From positions 1 through 49,092 of the forward strand of contig JAJECK010000006.1 in NCBI GenBank assembly GCA_022822085.1: DNA of 49,092 nucleotides. Reading direction: 5' to 3'. Source of the stretch: Candidatus Poribacteria bacterium (GTDB lineage: Bacteria > Poribacteria > WGA-4E > WGA-3G). Each line of letters starts with the position of its first letter. The first letter of the stretch is position 1. The notes under the pieces are model-generated. The model had not been told where the DNA came from and ran no database searches. It worked only from the letters and a program-made list of their open reading frames with translations. This document shows positions 6,418-15,984 of this stretch, in pieces. The translations under genes and the position numbers were made by a program.

Positions 6418-8451
6418 ATGAAAAAGGCGTTGTTTAAGGTCACTTTACTTATCTGCTTAGCATTCATTGTTTGGCAGCTGCGTATTGCCTCAAATTTAGA
6501 TCTGAGTTATTCGGAGTCTGTTATTCATGATTCTCCACAAGTACATCTGCCTGAAGGTGTGAAATTTCGGCTTGGTAAAGGCAAGATGCAACAGATAGCA
6601 CATTCTCCTAACGGCTCTTTGTTAGCAGTCGCGACTCCAATTGGTGTGTGGATTTATGATATAACCAATACTGATAAAAATTCTCTATTACTACCGCATA
6701 CATCAAGCATTGAATGCATTGCGTTCAGTCCAGATGGACAGACAATCGCAAGCGGAAGTGAGGACAATATTATTCGCTTATGGAGTGTTGACACTGGCAC
6801 GCAAAAGCAAACTTTTATAGGTCATATCCATGAAATATATACTATGGTATTCAGTCCGGATGGGGAAACACTCGCAAGTGCCAGTATCCATGAGATAAAT
6901 CTGTGGGATATGAACACGGGGACACACAAACAAACATTCCGACAGAATGCACGATCTATTTCTCGTATGATGTTCAACACGAATGGGTTGACACTGGCAA
7001 GTGTCAACGGGGATATCATTCAGCTGACCGATATTGTTACTGGAAAGCAGAAACACACTCTCAAAGGACATACAGAATCAGTTAGAAGGGTGTCATTTAG
7101 TCCTGATGGAAATACCTTTGCGAGTGTAGCTATGGACAAAGGAATCCATTTGTGGGATGTCAACACTGGTGAACAAAAGAGAACACTTAAAGGATATAAA
7201 AATATAATTAAAGACATTACATTCAGCCCAGATGGAAAAACAGTCGCTGCCGGAAGTTGGGATGATAACATCTATATTTGGGATGTTGAAACTGGAAGAC
7301 ATAAGAGAACATTAAAAGGACATAAGTCATCTGTTTATCATTTGTCTTTCAGTGCAGATGGAAAAACGCTCGCAAGTGGGAGTACAGATGGGACTATTCG
7401 TTTGTGGGATGTCAACTCAGACGAGTATAAAACAGTGTCTACAGGACATATTCAAAATGCTCAACAAATATGGTTTAGTCCAGACAGCAAAACACTCGTT
7501 AGTCGGAGTTTTGGAGAAATACACTTGTGGGATGTCAACTCAGGAAAACATAAGAAAACACTTGAAGGACATAAGAAACGTGTTGCTGGTTTTGCGTTTA
7601 GTCCAGATGGAAAAACTTTCGCTACTGGAAGTGACGACAAAACAATTCATATATGGGACGCAGATTCGAGCTTATCCAAAAAGGTTCTTGTAGGACATAC
7701 GGAGGGGATTTATTTCCTAACCTATAGTCCAAACGGGAAAATACTCTTGAGTTTGAGCGGGGACAAAACAATCCGTCTATGGGATGCAGACACGGGTGCA
7801 CATAAACATACCCTTATAGGACATACTGAATCTATTAGAAGTGTTTCGTTTAGTCCAGATGGAAACACCATTGCCAGTGGGAGTTACGATAAAACTGTTC
7901 GGTTATGGGATGTTGAAACTGGCACTCACAAGCAAACCTTCACAGGACACACGTCTGATGTTAGGAGCATATCATTCAGTCCAGATGGAAACATCTTGGC
8001 AAGTGGATCAAAGGACAGTGTCATCCGCTTGTGGAATGTCAACACGGGGCAATCCACACAAATACTTACGGATGATAAGAATAGTTATTTTAGTGTGATG
8101 TTTAGTCCAGGTGGAAAAACACTTGCAAGTTACAATAAGACTGATGTTCAATTGTGGGATGCTATTACGTGGAAACCCAAAAACACGCTCAAAGGACATA
8201 CATATAATGTTGATGGCATTGTATTTAGTCCAGATGGAAACATGCTTGTCAGTGCCAGTTGGGATAGAACCATACGCCTATGGGACGTTAAAACCGGAAC
8301 GCTCATGAAAGTTCTGGAAGGACACAGGTCTATCGTTGACGATATAACGTTTAGTCCGGATGGACAGACCCTTGCAAGTGCAAGTGCGGACGGCACAGTG
8401 CTTTTGTGGAACCTAATGTCTACATCAGATGCTACAAACAGTAATTATTAG
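6418..8451 (+). CDS. WD40-repeat protein 1, membrane-anchored or secreted (15 repeats)
   Basis: 677 residues from ATG 6418, chosen for the AGGAAG ribosome site 7 bases upstream and because the protein then starts MKKALFK. An upstream TTG at 6388 is open but poorer. The N-terminus is a hydrophobic signal anchor (VTLLICLAFIVWQL). About fifteen WD40 repeats follow, each ending in LWDV/IWDA and containing FSPDGKTLASGS, enough for two seven- to eight-bladed propellers. There is no catalytic domain. It probably acts as an extracytoplasmic protein-binding scaffold. It is inserted between sufC and sufB and has no evident link to Fe-S assembly. The first repeat (AVATPIGVWIYDI) is the same cap seen in the next two genes. 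Confidence 0.88.
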   Translation: MKKALFKVTLLICLAFIVWQLRIASNLDLSYSESVIHDSPQVHLPEGVKFRLGKGKMQQIAHSPNGSLLAVATPIGVWIYDITNTDKNSLLLPHTSSIECIAFSPDGQTIASGSEDNIIRLWSVDTGTQKQTFIGHIHEIYTMVFSPDGETLASASIHEINLWDMNTGTHKQTFRQNARSISRMMFNTNGLTLASVNGDIIQLTDIVTGKQKHTLKGHTESVRRVSFSPDGNTFASVAMDKGIHLWDVNTGEQKRTLKGYKNIIKDITFSPDGKTVAAGSWDDNIYIWDVETGRHKRTLKGHKSSVYHLSFSADGKTLASGSTDGTIRLWDVNSDEYKTVSTGHIQNAQQIWFSPDSKTLVSRSFGEIHLWDVNSGKHKKTLEGHKKRVAGFAFSPDGKTFATGSDDKTIHIWDADSSLSKKVLVGHTEGIYFLTYSPNGKILLSLSGDKTIRLWDADTGAHKHTLIGHTESIRSVSFSPDGNTIASGSYDKTVRLWDVETGTHKQTFTGHTSDVRSISFSPDGNILASGSKDSVIRLWNVNTGQSTQILTDDKNSYFSVMFSPGGKTLASYNKTDVQLWDAITWKPKNTLKGHTYNVDGIVFSPDGNMLVSASWDRTIRLWDVKTGTLMKVLEGHRSIVDDITFSPDGQTLASASADGTVLLWNLMSTSDATNSNY

Positions 8452-8543
8452 GATAGATAGAATGGACAATTAATAAATGTACTTTACTTACTGACACAAA
8501 ACCGTACTGCTACACTATGAATATTTCAACTGGTGCTCTTCAC

Positions 8544-10814
8544 ATGAAAAAAGTGTTGTTTTTGATCTTTGTATTTTCAATGGTATATATACCACCCAAT
8601 TTTGCCCAGGACTACACCCAATGGGAGTTGCCAGAGGATGCCATTGCGCGGCTGGGTAAAGGACGTATCAATGCTATGAAGTATTCTCCGGATGGTACTG
8701 TGTTTGCAGTAGCGACAACAATCGGTATTTGGTTATATGATACCGATACCTATCAGGAGACAGCATTACTTGCACGGAATAATAATGGAGTTGTGAGAAT
8801 AGTATTTAACCCTGAAGGAAGTATCCTATCCAGTGGGGAACATTATAATGGCATAACACTATGGGATGTTAGTGCACAGAAGTTGATGAAGACATTTCAA
8901 AAGGGTTCTGCTATGTACCACGGTATGTATTTCAGTTCAGATGGACAAACATTTGCCCATGCAAGCCATAAAGAGATATATCTATATGATATAGTTACAG
9001 GAGAGGACAAACATATTCTCAAAGGGGATCAGGATTTTATCACCAGTATATCGTTCAGTCCTGATGGTCAAACCCTCGCGAGTGGTAGTATGGACAAGAC
9101 AATCTATCTATGGGATGTTGACACAGGAGCACACAAGCAAACCCTAAAAGGACATTCAGAGGAAGTTACCAGTGTTTCATTCAGTCCAAATGGAAACACG
9201 CTCATAAGTATTAGCAAAGATATGACCATCTATTATTGGGATATATCTACAGGAGAACGAAAAAAGACACTTGCAGACAATGGTCTAATTACCGATCAGC
9301 TTGATAAACCAGAAACAGTAGAAAGAGTATCTTTTAGTCCGGATGACAACATACTTGCAACTATAAGATTCAACAATACGATTCGCTTATGGGATACAAC
9401 TACCGGAACACTCATCCAAACTTTTCTCAGTCAGGATACAGATAAACAAGAAAAAGACTATTCGAAAAACATAAAAGGCGTGTTTTTTAGTTCTGACAAT
9501 CGGACAGTTGTAGGTTTAACTGGTGGAGGGAATGTTCGTATATGGGATGTTGCCTCAGGTCAGCGAAAAAGCCTACTTGAAGATCCTGGTTATGTCAGAA
9601 ATGTATACTTTTCTCCAGATGGGAAGACACTTGCGACAGGTATATATGGAGGAATAATCCATTTATGGGACGTTGACACGGGTAAACACAAGAAGACAAT
9701 TTCCAATCTAAGTACAAGTTATTATAGAATGTACGAACACGATTTCAAACCGTTTAGTCCAGATGGAAAAAAGTGCGTTTTTGGAAATACTTCCGGGACC
9801 GTTTACTTATGGGATGTAGTCACAAAACAGGAACTGTCACTTTCAGGAATGAACTATAACTCTAAAGAATTTCCGTATAATACACGTGCTATAATCAGTC
9901 CTGATAGCCAAACATTAGCAAGTTGGCAAACACACGAAGATATGAATATTCGTCTCTGGGATATCGCCTCTGGCAAACACAAGCGAACCCTTAGAGGACA
10001 TAAGGCACGTGTCAAGACTGTTATTTTCAGTACGGATAGTAGCATGATGGCAAGTTGGAGTGCGGAAGGTGATACAACTATTCGGTTATGGGATGTTGTA
10101 ACTGGTAGGCATAAACGAACTCTAAAAGGACATACAAATTGGGTTGAAGATGTCTCATTCAGTCCGAATGGGAAAACACTCGCAAGTGGAGGATTAGATG
10201 GAATAATCCGTATATGGAATACGGAGACAGGCAAACAGGGACAGGCTTTCATGGAAAATAGTTTTGCTAACGATCTGGCCGCGCAGTCTGCAGCGGTTAC
10301 CGTTGTAATGTTTAACTCTGATGGGAATGTGCTTGTGAGTGGTCATAAAAACGGTTCTATCCGACTATGGGATATGATGGACACAGGGAAAGTTATACAA
10401 ACGCTCAGAGGACATGCGGATGCTGTTTCTTCTATATCCTTCAGTCCTGATGGGAAAACCTTAGCAAGCACGAGTAAAGATGCTACTGCACGATTGTGGG
10501 ATGTTGACTCAGGTGAACAGATATATGCCCTTGCTGGATATGATAGGACTACGTGGCGTGTGTTCTTTTATCCTAATGGTTTACCTTTAGCAACTGGGTT
10601 TCAACATCTGAGCAGCCATGATCATGATAAGGACATACGCCTATGGGATTTGCGTACAGGACATCTTATTAAAACACTTACCGGACACACAGCGTGGGTG
10701 GTAAATAGTGGCTTTAGTGGTGATGGAAATACCCTTACAAGTCTAAGTTTTGATGACACAGTCCTTCTATGGGACCTAACACCAACAATTAATGCATTAG
10801 ATATTTCAGAATAA
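8544..10814 (+). CDS. WD40-repeat protein 2, secreted (about 16 repeats)
   Basis: 756 residues from ATG 8544. This start gives a clean signal peptide (MKKVLFLIFVFSMVYIPPNFA); an ATG at 8517 would add nine residues. The mature protein opens with the same cap as its neighbours (AVATTIGIWLYDT) and carries about sixteen WD40 repeats. Several are irregular, with insertions between blades (for example around LSSHDHDKDIRLWDL near the end). It belongs to a tandem family with WD40 genes 1 and 3, in the same direction and separated by 92 and 64 bases. Its binding partners are unknown. Confidence 0.87.
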   Translation: MKKVLFLIFVFSMVYIPPNFAQDYTQWELPEDAIARLGKGRINAMKYSPDGTVFAVATTIGIWLYDTDTYQETALLARNNNGVVRIVFNPEGSILSSGEHYNGITLWDVSAQKLMKTFQKGSAMYHGMYFSSDGQTFAHASHKEIYLYDIVTGEDKHILKGDQDFITSISFSPDGQTLASGSMDKTIYLWDVDTGAHKQTLKGHSEEVTSVSFSPNGNTLISISKDMTIYYWDISTGERKKTLADNGLITDQLDKPETVERVSFSPDDNILATIRFNNTIRLWDTTTGTLIQTFLSQDTDKQEKDYSKNIKGVFFSSDNRTVVGLTGGGNVRIWDVASGQRKSLLEDPGYVRNVYFSPDGKTLATGIYGGIIHLWDVDTGKHKKTISNLSTSYYRMYEHDFKPFSPDGKKCVFGNTSGTVYLWDVVTKQELSLSGMNYNSKEFPYNTRAIISPDSQTLASWQTHEDMNIRLWDIASGKHKRTLRGHKARVKTVIFSTDSSMMASWSAEGDTTIRLWDVVTGRHKRTLKGHTNWVEDVSFSPNGKTLASGGLDGIIRIWNTETGKQGQAFMENSFANDLAAQSAAVTVVMFNSDGNVLVSGHKNGSIRLWDMMDTGKVIQTLRGHADAVSSISFSPDGKTLASTSKDATARLWDVDSGEQIYALAGYDRTTWRVFFYPNGLPLATGFQHLSSHDHDKDIRLWDLRTGHLIKTLTGHTAWVVNSGFSGDGNTLTSLSFDDTVLLWDLTPTINALDISE

Positions 10815-10878
10815 ACTGTGTGGAGGACACAATGTCTCTGGTCTATTTTTTATATAGACATCAAGGGAGAATAGTTAG

Positions 10879-12096
10879 GTGAAATTCAATAAACGCACAT
10901 TATTCATAATTCTTGGAGCAATATTTGTTATGCTCTGTATATTTTTTTGGCTAAGCGTTGTTAGAACTGTTTATCAACGCGAGAGAAGCCTTCACGAATC
11001 ACAGCAGAAACACCCCCCAGAGGATAGTGTCAAAGATTTAGAATTCTCTCCAGATGGGAGAGTATTAGCAGTTGCGACTCCTATTGGGATTTGGCTCTAT
11101 GATACGTCTTCGTATGAAACTATTGAGTTGTTGACAGGGGATAAGTATGGTATCTCAAGTATCTCGTTTAGTCCGGATGGGAAAACGCTTGCGGGAGGTG
11201 GTTCAGATAAAATCGTCTACTTATGGGATTTCCGGACAGGTAAGCGTAAGCAGTCATTTATAGGACATAAGGGAAACATATTTAATGTGTCGTTCAGTTA
11301 TAATGGAAAAACACTTGCAAGTGCCAGTATACATGAAACCAATCTGTGGGATACTACTTCTGGTATACACAAGAAAATGTATAATGGATATACTGATAGG
11401 AGATCTACGTTATGGCTCAATAACGATGAAATGATCCATGCATCTGCAAATGGAACAATGGCTCTCTTGTCAGACCTTATGACAAGAGTGGTAAAGATGG
11501 GGCTTGGTGGACATAAGAAAAGTGTGAAAAGTATATCATTCAGTCCTGATGGAAAGACCATGGCGAGTGGAAGTTATGATACAACTATACGGTTGTGGAA
11601 TCTTCCCAAGGGATTATATAAGAAAACGTTCAAAGGACATAAGAAAAGTATCAATAGCATGGATTTTAGTGCAGATGGTAAGTTACTTGCGAGTGCCAGT
11701 CGTGATGATACCGCTCGCGTATGGGATGTTGAAACAGGCAAACTCAAGCGAACATTTAAAGAACATACTGCTGATGTTCAGCACGTAGCACTCAGTCCTG
11801 ACGGGAAAACACTTGCAAGTTGGGGTTTAGATCATATTCTTTATATATGGGATGTTGAGACAGGCAAACTCAAGAAATCTATCACAGAACATATCGCCCC
11901 TATCGGTCATATATCATTCAGTTCGGTTGAACCTGAACTCGGTGTCCTGATTATTACGCACTATCCGCAGTTTGTGCATGTTCTACTTGATGGTAGGATT
12001 GTTGAATCGGGTGGGTGGGAACCCACACAGATGTTAGAAGCAGAAGGTTATGATTCAATTCGTGAAAAACCTGGCATTGCTGAAGCTGTTGAGTAA
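10879..12096 (+). CDS. WD40-repeat protein 3, truncated and fused to a SufC C-terminal tail
   Basis: 405 residues from GTG 10879, with ribosome site AAGGGAG 9 bases upstream. An N-terminal membrane anchor (LFIILGAIFVMLCIFFWL) is followed by seven WD40 repeats. The eighth stops after HIAPIGHISFSS. The reading frame then runs without break into VEPELGVLIITHYP and about 55 residues that match the end of SufC (LLDGRIVESGG, LEAEGYDxIREKxGI). The tail lacks the ATPase Walker A and signature motifs, so it cannot hydrolyse ATP. About eight residues of the SufC tail after THYP are deleted. An incomplete propeller plus an ATPase fragment suggests a recombination relic. Whether the protein folds is unclear. 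Confidence 0.85.
   Translation: MKFNKRTLFIILGAIFVMLCIFFWLSVVRTVYQRERSLHESQQKHPPEDSVKDLEFSPDGRVLAVATPIGIWLYDTSSYETIELLTGDKYGISSISFSPDGKTLAGGGSDKIVYLWDFRTGKRKQSFIGHKGNIFNVSFSYNGKTLASASIHETNLWDTTSGIHKKMYNGYTDRRSTLWLNNDEMIHASANGTMALLSDLMTRVVKMGLGGHKKSVKSISFSPDGKTMASGSYDTTIRLWNLPKGLYKKTFKGHKKSINSMDFSADGKLLASASRDDTARVWDVETGKLKRTFKEHTADVQHVALSPDGKTLASWGLDHILYIWDVETGKLKKSITEHIAPIGHISFSSVEPELGVLIITHYPQFVHVLLDGRIVESGGWEPTQMLEAEGYDSIREKPGIAEAVE
11921..12096 (+). repeat. Second copy of the sufC 3' end (fusion tail)
   Basis: This stretch aligns with 6061-6278 of sufC. It shares, for example, the identical run TTGATGGTAGGATTGTTGAA and its flanks, with scattered substitutions and two in-frame gaps. Copy 1 ends the true sufC and copy 2 ends WD40 gene 3, so the three WD40 genes are bracketed by a direct repeat of the sufC tail. 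Confidence 0.9.
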
Positions 12097-12163
12097 ATAA
12101 TATAAGAGTAGGAATACAAAATAGCAACTCCTAAAACGCACAAGAGCTAAAAGGAGATACACA

Positions 12164-12546
12164 ATGAAAACTATCCTATTTCTCTCAGTCATCTTTTGTG
12201 CAATCGCGTTACCAGTTTTTGGTGACTTAACAGATACTGATCTCAACAGAATTCGATTGATTATCAATGAGGAGATTGGGAGGCAATTAAGCCGATAAAA
12301 GCCGATATCGTAACCCTACAAACAGATGTTGCATGGATACAAGGCAAACTTGAAAACGTTGGTAAACAGATCACACATTTAACCTATATCACTTATTTCC
12401 TGTTCACACTCATAGTGGCAGCTATAGTAATCCCGCAAATATTAACCTTATGGCGAAGCGTAACGGATAATTCATTAGAAAAACGAGTTAAAACGCTGGC
12501 ACAGGAAATAGAAACGCTAAAGCAACAACGAATTGTTAACCCTTGA
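12164..12546 (+). pseudogene. Frameshifted small secreted/membrane coiled-coil protein
   Basis: ATG 12164 has a good ribosome site (AAGGAG) and encodes a signal peptide (MKTILFLSVIFCAIALPVFG) followed by LTDTDLNRIRLIINEE, stopping at TAA 12296-12298 after 44 codons. From about 12289, in the -1 frame, an open frame continues as KPIKADIVTLQTDVAWIQGK, a membrane segment (YFLFTLIVAAIVIPQIL) and a C-terminal coiled coil, ending at TGA 12544-12546. The two halves join into one sensible protein of about 126 residues: export signal, coiled coil, TM helix, coiled coil. I infer a single gene broken by a small indel in GATTGGGAGG. An assembly error cannot be excluded. It lies between the WD40 fusion gene and sufB. 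Confidence 0.7.
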
Positions 12547-12584
12547 AAATCACAACTATAAATATTCTGAAGGAGGAATACAAA

Positions 12585-14003
12585 ATGGCAACCCCAGAAA
12601 CGCAACAACTTGACGATATGGGAATCAGTAAAGACTACAAATACGGATTCCACGATGATGTAAAGCCAACGTTCAAATCCCGAAAAGGTTTGGACGAAGA
12701 GGTCATCAATCAGATGTGCGACATCAAAGAAGAACCCGATTGGATGCGCGAGTATAGACTTAAGGCTTACGAAATCTTTAAACAGAAACCCATGACGAAA
12801 TGGGGTGGCGATCTATCGCAACTCGATTTTGACGACATCTATTATTATGTTAAGGCATCTGACCGAAGCGAACGGAGTTGGGACGATGTGCCGGAAGACA
12901 TCAAGAAAACCTTTGACCGCCTCGGTATACCGGAAGCCGAACGTAAGTTCCTTGCTGGTGTCGGCGCACAATACGATTCCGAAGTCGTCTATCACAACCT
13001 CGTTGAAGAATTGGACAAAATTGGCGTCGTTTTCGTTGATACGGATACTGCTGTCAAAGAATATCCTGACCTCATGAAAAAATACTTCGGAACGATTATT
13101 CCGTCTGCAGATAACCAATTCGCTGCACTGAATAGTGCTGTCTGGAGTGGTGGCAGTTTCATTTATGTCCCTCCCGGTGTGAAGGTTGACTATCCGTTGC
13201 AGGCATATTTCCGAATCAACAGTGAAAACATGGGACAGTTTGAACGCACGCTTATTATTGCAGACGAAGGTTCACAGGTGCATTATGTTGAAGGTTGCAC
13301 TGCACCAACGTTCAGCAGCGAATCCTTGCATAGTGCCGTTGTGGAAATTATCTGCATGAAAGGTTCACGGGTGCGATACACAACTATCCAGAACTGGGCG
13401 GGGAATGTCTACAATCTCGTTACCAAACGTGCAGTTGCTTATGAAGACGCACAGATGGAATGGGTTGATGGTAATCTCGGCAGTAAGTTGACGATGAAGT
13501 ATCCCAGTGTCTATATGATGGAACCGGGTGCCCGCGGAGAAATTCTCTCCATTGCGTTTGCAAGCAAAGGACAGCATCAGGATGCAGGTGCTAAAGTTTA
13601 CCATTGCGCGCCACACACCACCTCACAGATTACGTCGAAGTCCATCAGTAAAGATGGCGGACGTTCCAGTTATCGAGGTTGGGTTGATGTCGCAAAAGGC
13701 GCGAAGGGATGCAAATCTCACGTCGTTTGTGATGCGCTCCTGCTTGACAAGGAATCGCGTTCAGATACCTATCCTGTCATTGAAATCAATGAAAACGATA
13801 CCAACATTGAACATGAAGCGCGTGTCAGCAAAATCGGTGAAGAGCAACTCTTCTATCTGATGAGTCGTGGATTGTCCGAAGAAGAAGCATCCACTATGAT
13901 TGTCAACGGGTTTATTGAGCCACTTGTCAAAGAACTTCCGATGGAATATGCTGTTGAGATGAACCGACTCATCCAACTTCAGATGGAAGGTTCAATCGGA
14001 TAG
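12585..14003 (+). CDS. sufB: Fe-S cluster scaffold protein SufB
   Basis: 472 residues from ATG 12585, which follows an excellent AAGGAGGAATAC ribosome site; a TTG at 12543 is open but unlikely. SufB is the cluster-building scaffold of the SufBC2D complex. Family hallmarks are the N-terminal [26 protein letters not shown], the beta-helix core with [19 protein letters not shown] and [19 protein letters not shown], and the C-terminal [20 protein letters not shown]. It is 13 bases from sufD, forming a tight pair. Core residues look intact despite the rearranged upstream region. Confidence 0.96.
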   Translation: MATPETQQLDDMGISKDYKYGFHDDVKPTFKSRKGLDEEVINQMCDIKEEPDWMREYRLKAYEIFKQKPMTKWGGDLSQLDFDDIYYYVKASDRSERSWDDVPEDIKKTFDRLGIPEAERKFLAGVGAQYDSEVVYHNLVEELDKIGVVFVDTDTAVKEYPDLMKKYFGTIIPSADNQFAALNSAVWSGGSFIYVPPGVKVDYPLQAYFRINSENMGQFERTLIIADEGSQVHYVEGCTAPTFSSESLHSAVVEIICMKGSRVRYTTIQNWAGNVYNLVTKRAVAYEDAQMEWVDGNLGSKLTMKYPSVYMMEPGARGEILSIAFASKGQHQDAGAKVYHCAPHTTSQITSKSISKDGGRSSYRGWVDVAKGAKGCKSHVVCDALLLDKESRSDTYPVIEINENDTNIEHEARVSKIGEEQLFYLMSRGLSEEEASTMIVNGFIEPLVKELPMEYAVEMNRLIQLQMEGSIG

Positions 14004-14016
14004 GAGAGAACGCAAA

Positions 14017-15366
14017 TTGCAAACAAGTGATTTTTCAAAAGACTATGTTGAACATACAGCACGCGATGAACCGCAGTGGATGCGTGATAGACGGTTAGAA
14101 GCATATTCGCTTTACGAATCGTTGCCGATGCCACATACAACTGAAGATGATTTGTGGCGGCGCACTGTAGATATGCGTACACAGGATTACTGGCGGCGAA
14201 CACGTCGGTACCTTCGAGGATTTGCTATAGAAAATTATCAGACCACCGCAAATGGCAACGGTGACACATCGGTTCAGGTAGATGAGGGGGAAAGTGTTTA
14301 TGTCCAAGTTGATGGAACACCGCAGCACACCTACTTGTCACCCGAATTAGAAAAAAAGGATATCTACTTCGCTGATCTACACACTGCAATTAAGGAACGT
14401 GGCGATCTAATTCGTGACTATTTCATGACGAAGGCGGTCACGTTAGAAACATCCTTAAAAAGTGGGAATTTTGCGAGTCGTAACGCATTTGACGCACTGC
14501 ACGGGGCATTTTGGAATGGCGGATACGTAATCCACATCCCGAAAGGTGTCAGGATAGAAGACCCGGTCCGTGTGTTTATTGAACTTTCTGAAGACCAACA
14601 AGCAGATATGTCACATGTTCTCCTCATCGCTGAAGAGGATAGTCAAGTTGTTATTATAGAAGATAATTCATCTGCAAAACCGGATTCAAATGGTTTGCAC
14701 TGTGGTGCAGTTGAGGTATTTGCCGGACAGAATGCCAATGTTACTTATGTCCAGGTGCAACACTGGAATCGTCAGGTATGGAATTTCGCATCACAACGTG
14801 CCGTTGTTAGCAAAGATGCGCAGCTCACATGGGTAACCGCTACTTTCGGAGGACGATTAAGTAAACTAAACCAAGCGATTGTGTTAGATGGTACTGGCAG
14901 TACTGCACAATTATTAGGGTTGGCTTTCACCGATGCACGGCAACACTTAGATGTTAGCACTGCACAGGAACATTTGTCTCCCTACACATCTAGTGATCTG
15001 CTCTATAGGACTGTGCTTAAGGATAGATCACAAACCGCTTGGGGTGGTAACATATATGTGTATCCCGGTGCTAACTACACCGATGCGTATCAGAAGAATG
15101 ATAATTTGTTACTGAGTGAACGCGCACATGCGGATACACTGCCCGGATTAGAAATTGAAGCACATGAAGTTCGCTGTACACACGGTGCAACTGCCGGTCA
15201 GATTGATGCTGATCAAGTCTTCTATTTGATGAGTCGTGGTATCCCATACGATTTAGCAGAAAAGTTGATAGTTGACGGATTTTTTGAGCCTGTCATGGAA
15301 CGTATACCTATGCAGGCAGTCAGAGAAGAAATGCAAGAATTTGTCTCAAGTAAACTTGCAAAGTAG
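14017..15366 (+). CDS. sufD: Fe-S cluster assembly protein SufD
   Basis: 449 residues, starting at TTG 14017 behind AGGAGAG; the first internal Met is at residue 22, so the TTG start is favoured. SufD is the SufB paralogue that completes the SufBC2D complex and helps iron entry. Motifs: DEPQWMRDRRLEAYSLYESL at the N-terminus, HGAFWNGGYVIHIPKGVRIE, ARQHLDV, CTHGATAGQIDADQVFYLMSRGI and the C-terminal helical AEKLIVDGFFEPVMERIP. The stop codon is the first part of a tandem hairpin array, so the 3' end of this mRNA is highly structured. Confidence 0.95.
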   Translation: MQTSDFSKDYVEHTARDEPQWMRDRRLEAYSLYESLPMPHTTEDDLWRRTVDMRTQDYWRRTRRYLRGFAIENYQTTANGNGDTSVQVDEGESVYVQVDGTPQHTYLSPELEKKDIYFADLHTAIKERGDLIRDYFMTKAVTLETSLKSGNFASRNAFDALHGAFWNGGYVIHIPKGVRIEDPVRVFIELSEDQQADMSHVLLIAEEDSQVVIIEDNSSAKPDSNGLHCGAVEVFAGQNANVTYVQVQHWNRQVWNFASQRAVVSKDAQLTWVTATFGGRLSKLNQAIVLDGTGSTAQLLGLAFTDARQHLDVSTAQEHLSPYTSSDLLYRTVLKDRSQTAWGGNIYVYPGANYTDAYQKNDNLLLSERAHADTLPGLEIEAHEVRCTHGATAGQIDADQVFYLMSRGIPYDLAEKLIVDGFFEPVMERIPMQAVREEMQEFVSSKLAK

Positions 15367-15525
15367 TAGGCACACTCCGTGTGCCGTCAAACAGAAGTAG
15401 TAGGCACACTCCGTGTGCCGTAACAGAAGTAGTAGGCACACTCCGTGTGCCGTAACAGAAGTAGTAGGCACACTCCGTGTGCCGTAACAGAAGTAGTAGG
15501 CACACTTCGTGTGCCGTTAAACAGA
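15362..15525. repeat. Five-unit tandem array of a 32-34 bp hairpin repeat behind sufD
   Basis: Five head-to-tail units start at 15362, 15396, 15428, 15460 and 15492. Units 2-4 are identical 32-mers; units 1 and 5 are 34 bases because of extra bases before ACAGA. Each unit contains the perfect hairpin GGCACAC-TCC-GTGTGCC (loop TTC in unit 5), followed by GT(C/T)AA and AACAGA. The first unit overlaps the sufD stop codon. This is not a CRISPR: there are no unique spacers. Likely effects are transcript stabilisation or partial termination between sufD and glutaredoxin (inference). Confidence 0.92.
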
Positions 15526-15574
15526 AAAAGACACACGTCATAAGACGTTAACCAAAAAGAAAGGAGTTACAACA

Positions 15575-15916
15575 ATGAACCAACCGAAAATAATCGCCTA
15601 TATGAAACCTGTCTGTGGCTGGAGTAATGGTGTCCGTGCCATTTTCGCCAAATACAAATTGGAATATGAAGACAGAGATATTATTAACGACGAGAACAAC
15701 TATCGTGAAATGGTGCAGAAGACACGGCAACCTTACCAACCTTGCGTCCAAATTGACGATGTAATGCTTGCCGATGTCAGCGGAGATGAAGTGGAAGCAT
15801 ATCTGCTCGAGGAAGGCATTGTCGCACAAAACGATGCTGAAACCGATGTGCCGACTGATCAAGCATGTGAGAGTCACGGTCCGTCTCCTGTCAATATCGG
15901 TTTCCCGAGTAGGTAA
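15575..15916 (+). CDS. Monothiol glutaredoxin-like protein (CGWS)
   Basis: 113 residues. Thioredoxin-fold protein with active site C14-G-W-S17 (MKPVCGWSNGVR), a variant of the CGFS site of class II glutaredoxins that bind and transfer a 2Fe-2S cluster with glutathione. The cis-Pro segment is QPYQPCVQID. The usual GG glutathione-binding motif is replaced by SGDEVE. About 25 extra residues at the C-terminus are polar and probably disordered. A good ribosome site (AAAGGAG) precedes the ATG. Its place between sufD and sufS fits a role as Fe-S carrier. Confidence 0.85.
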   Translation: MNQPKIIAYMKPVCGWSNGVRAIFAKYKLEYEDRDIINDENNYREMVQKTRQPYQPCVQIDDVMLADVSGDEVEAYLLEEGIVAQNDAETDVPTDQACESHGPSPVNIGFPSR

Positions 15917-15930
15917 TTCTATCTACTATA

Positions 15931-15952
15931 GGCGAGGCGTTGATGCCTCGCC
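15931..15952. repeat. Perfect hairpin GGCGAGGC-GTTGAT-GCCTCGCC
   Basis: An 8-bp perfect stem with a 6-base loop lies 15 bases after the glutaredoxin stop. It could act as a weak terminator (no T-tract follows) or be a REP-like unit related to the GGCGAGG hairpins elsewhere in the window. It marks the boundary between suf genes and the accessory block. Confidence 0.6.
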
Positions 15953-15984
15953 ATGACTAATGTGAATGCGCTTGAAGATGGTTT

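Noticed and set aside
12289-12298. Programmed -1 frameshift in the gene at 12164
   Set aside because: No X-XXY-YYZ slippery heptamer in the right phase is visible around GATTGGGAGG. Mutation or assembly error is simpler.
15362-15525. CRISPR array
   Set aside because: The repeats are contiguous with no spacers between them, and each unit is a self-complementary hairpin. No cas genes are visible.
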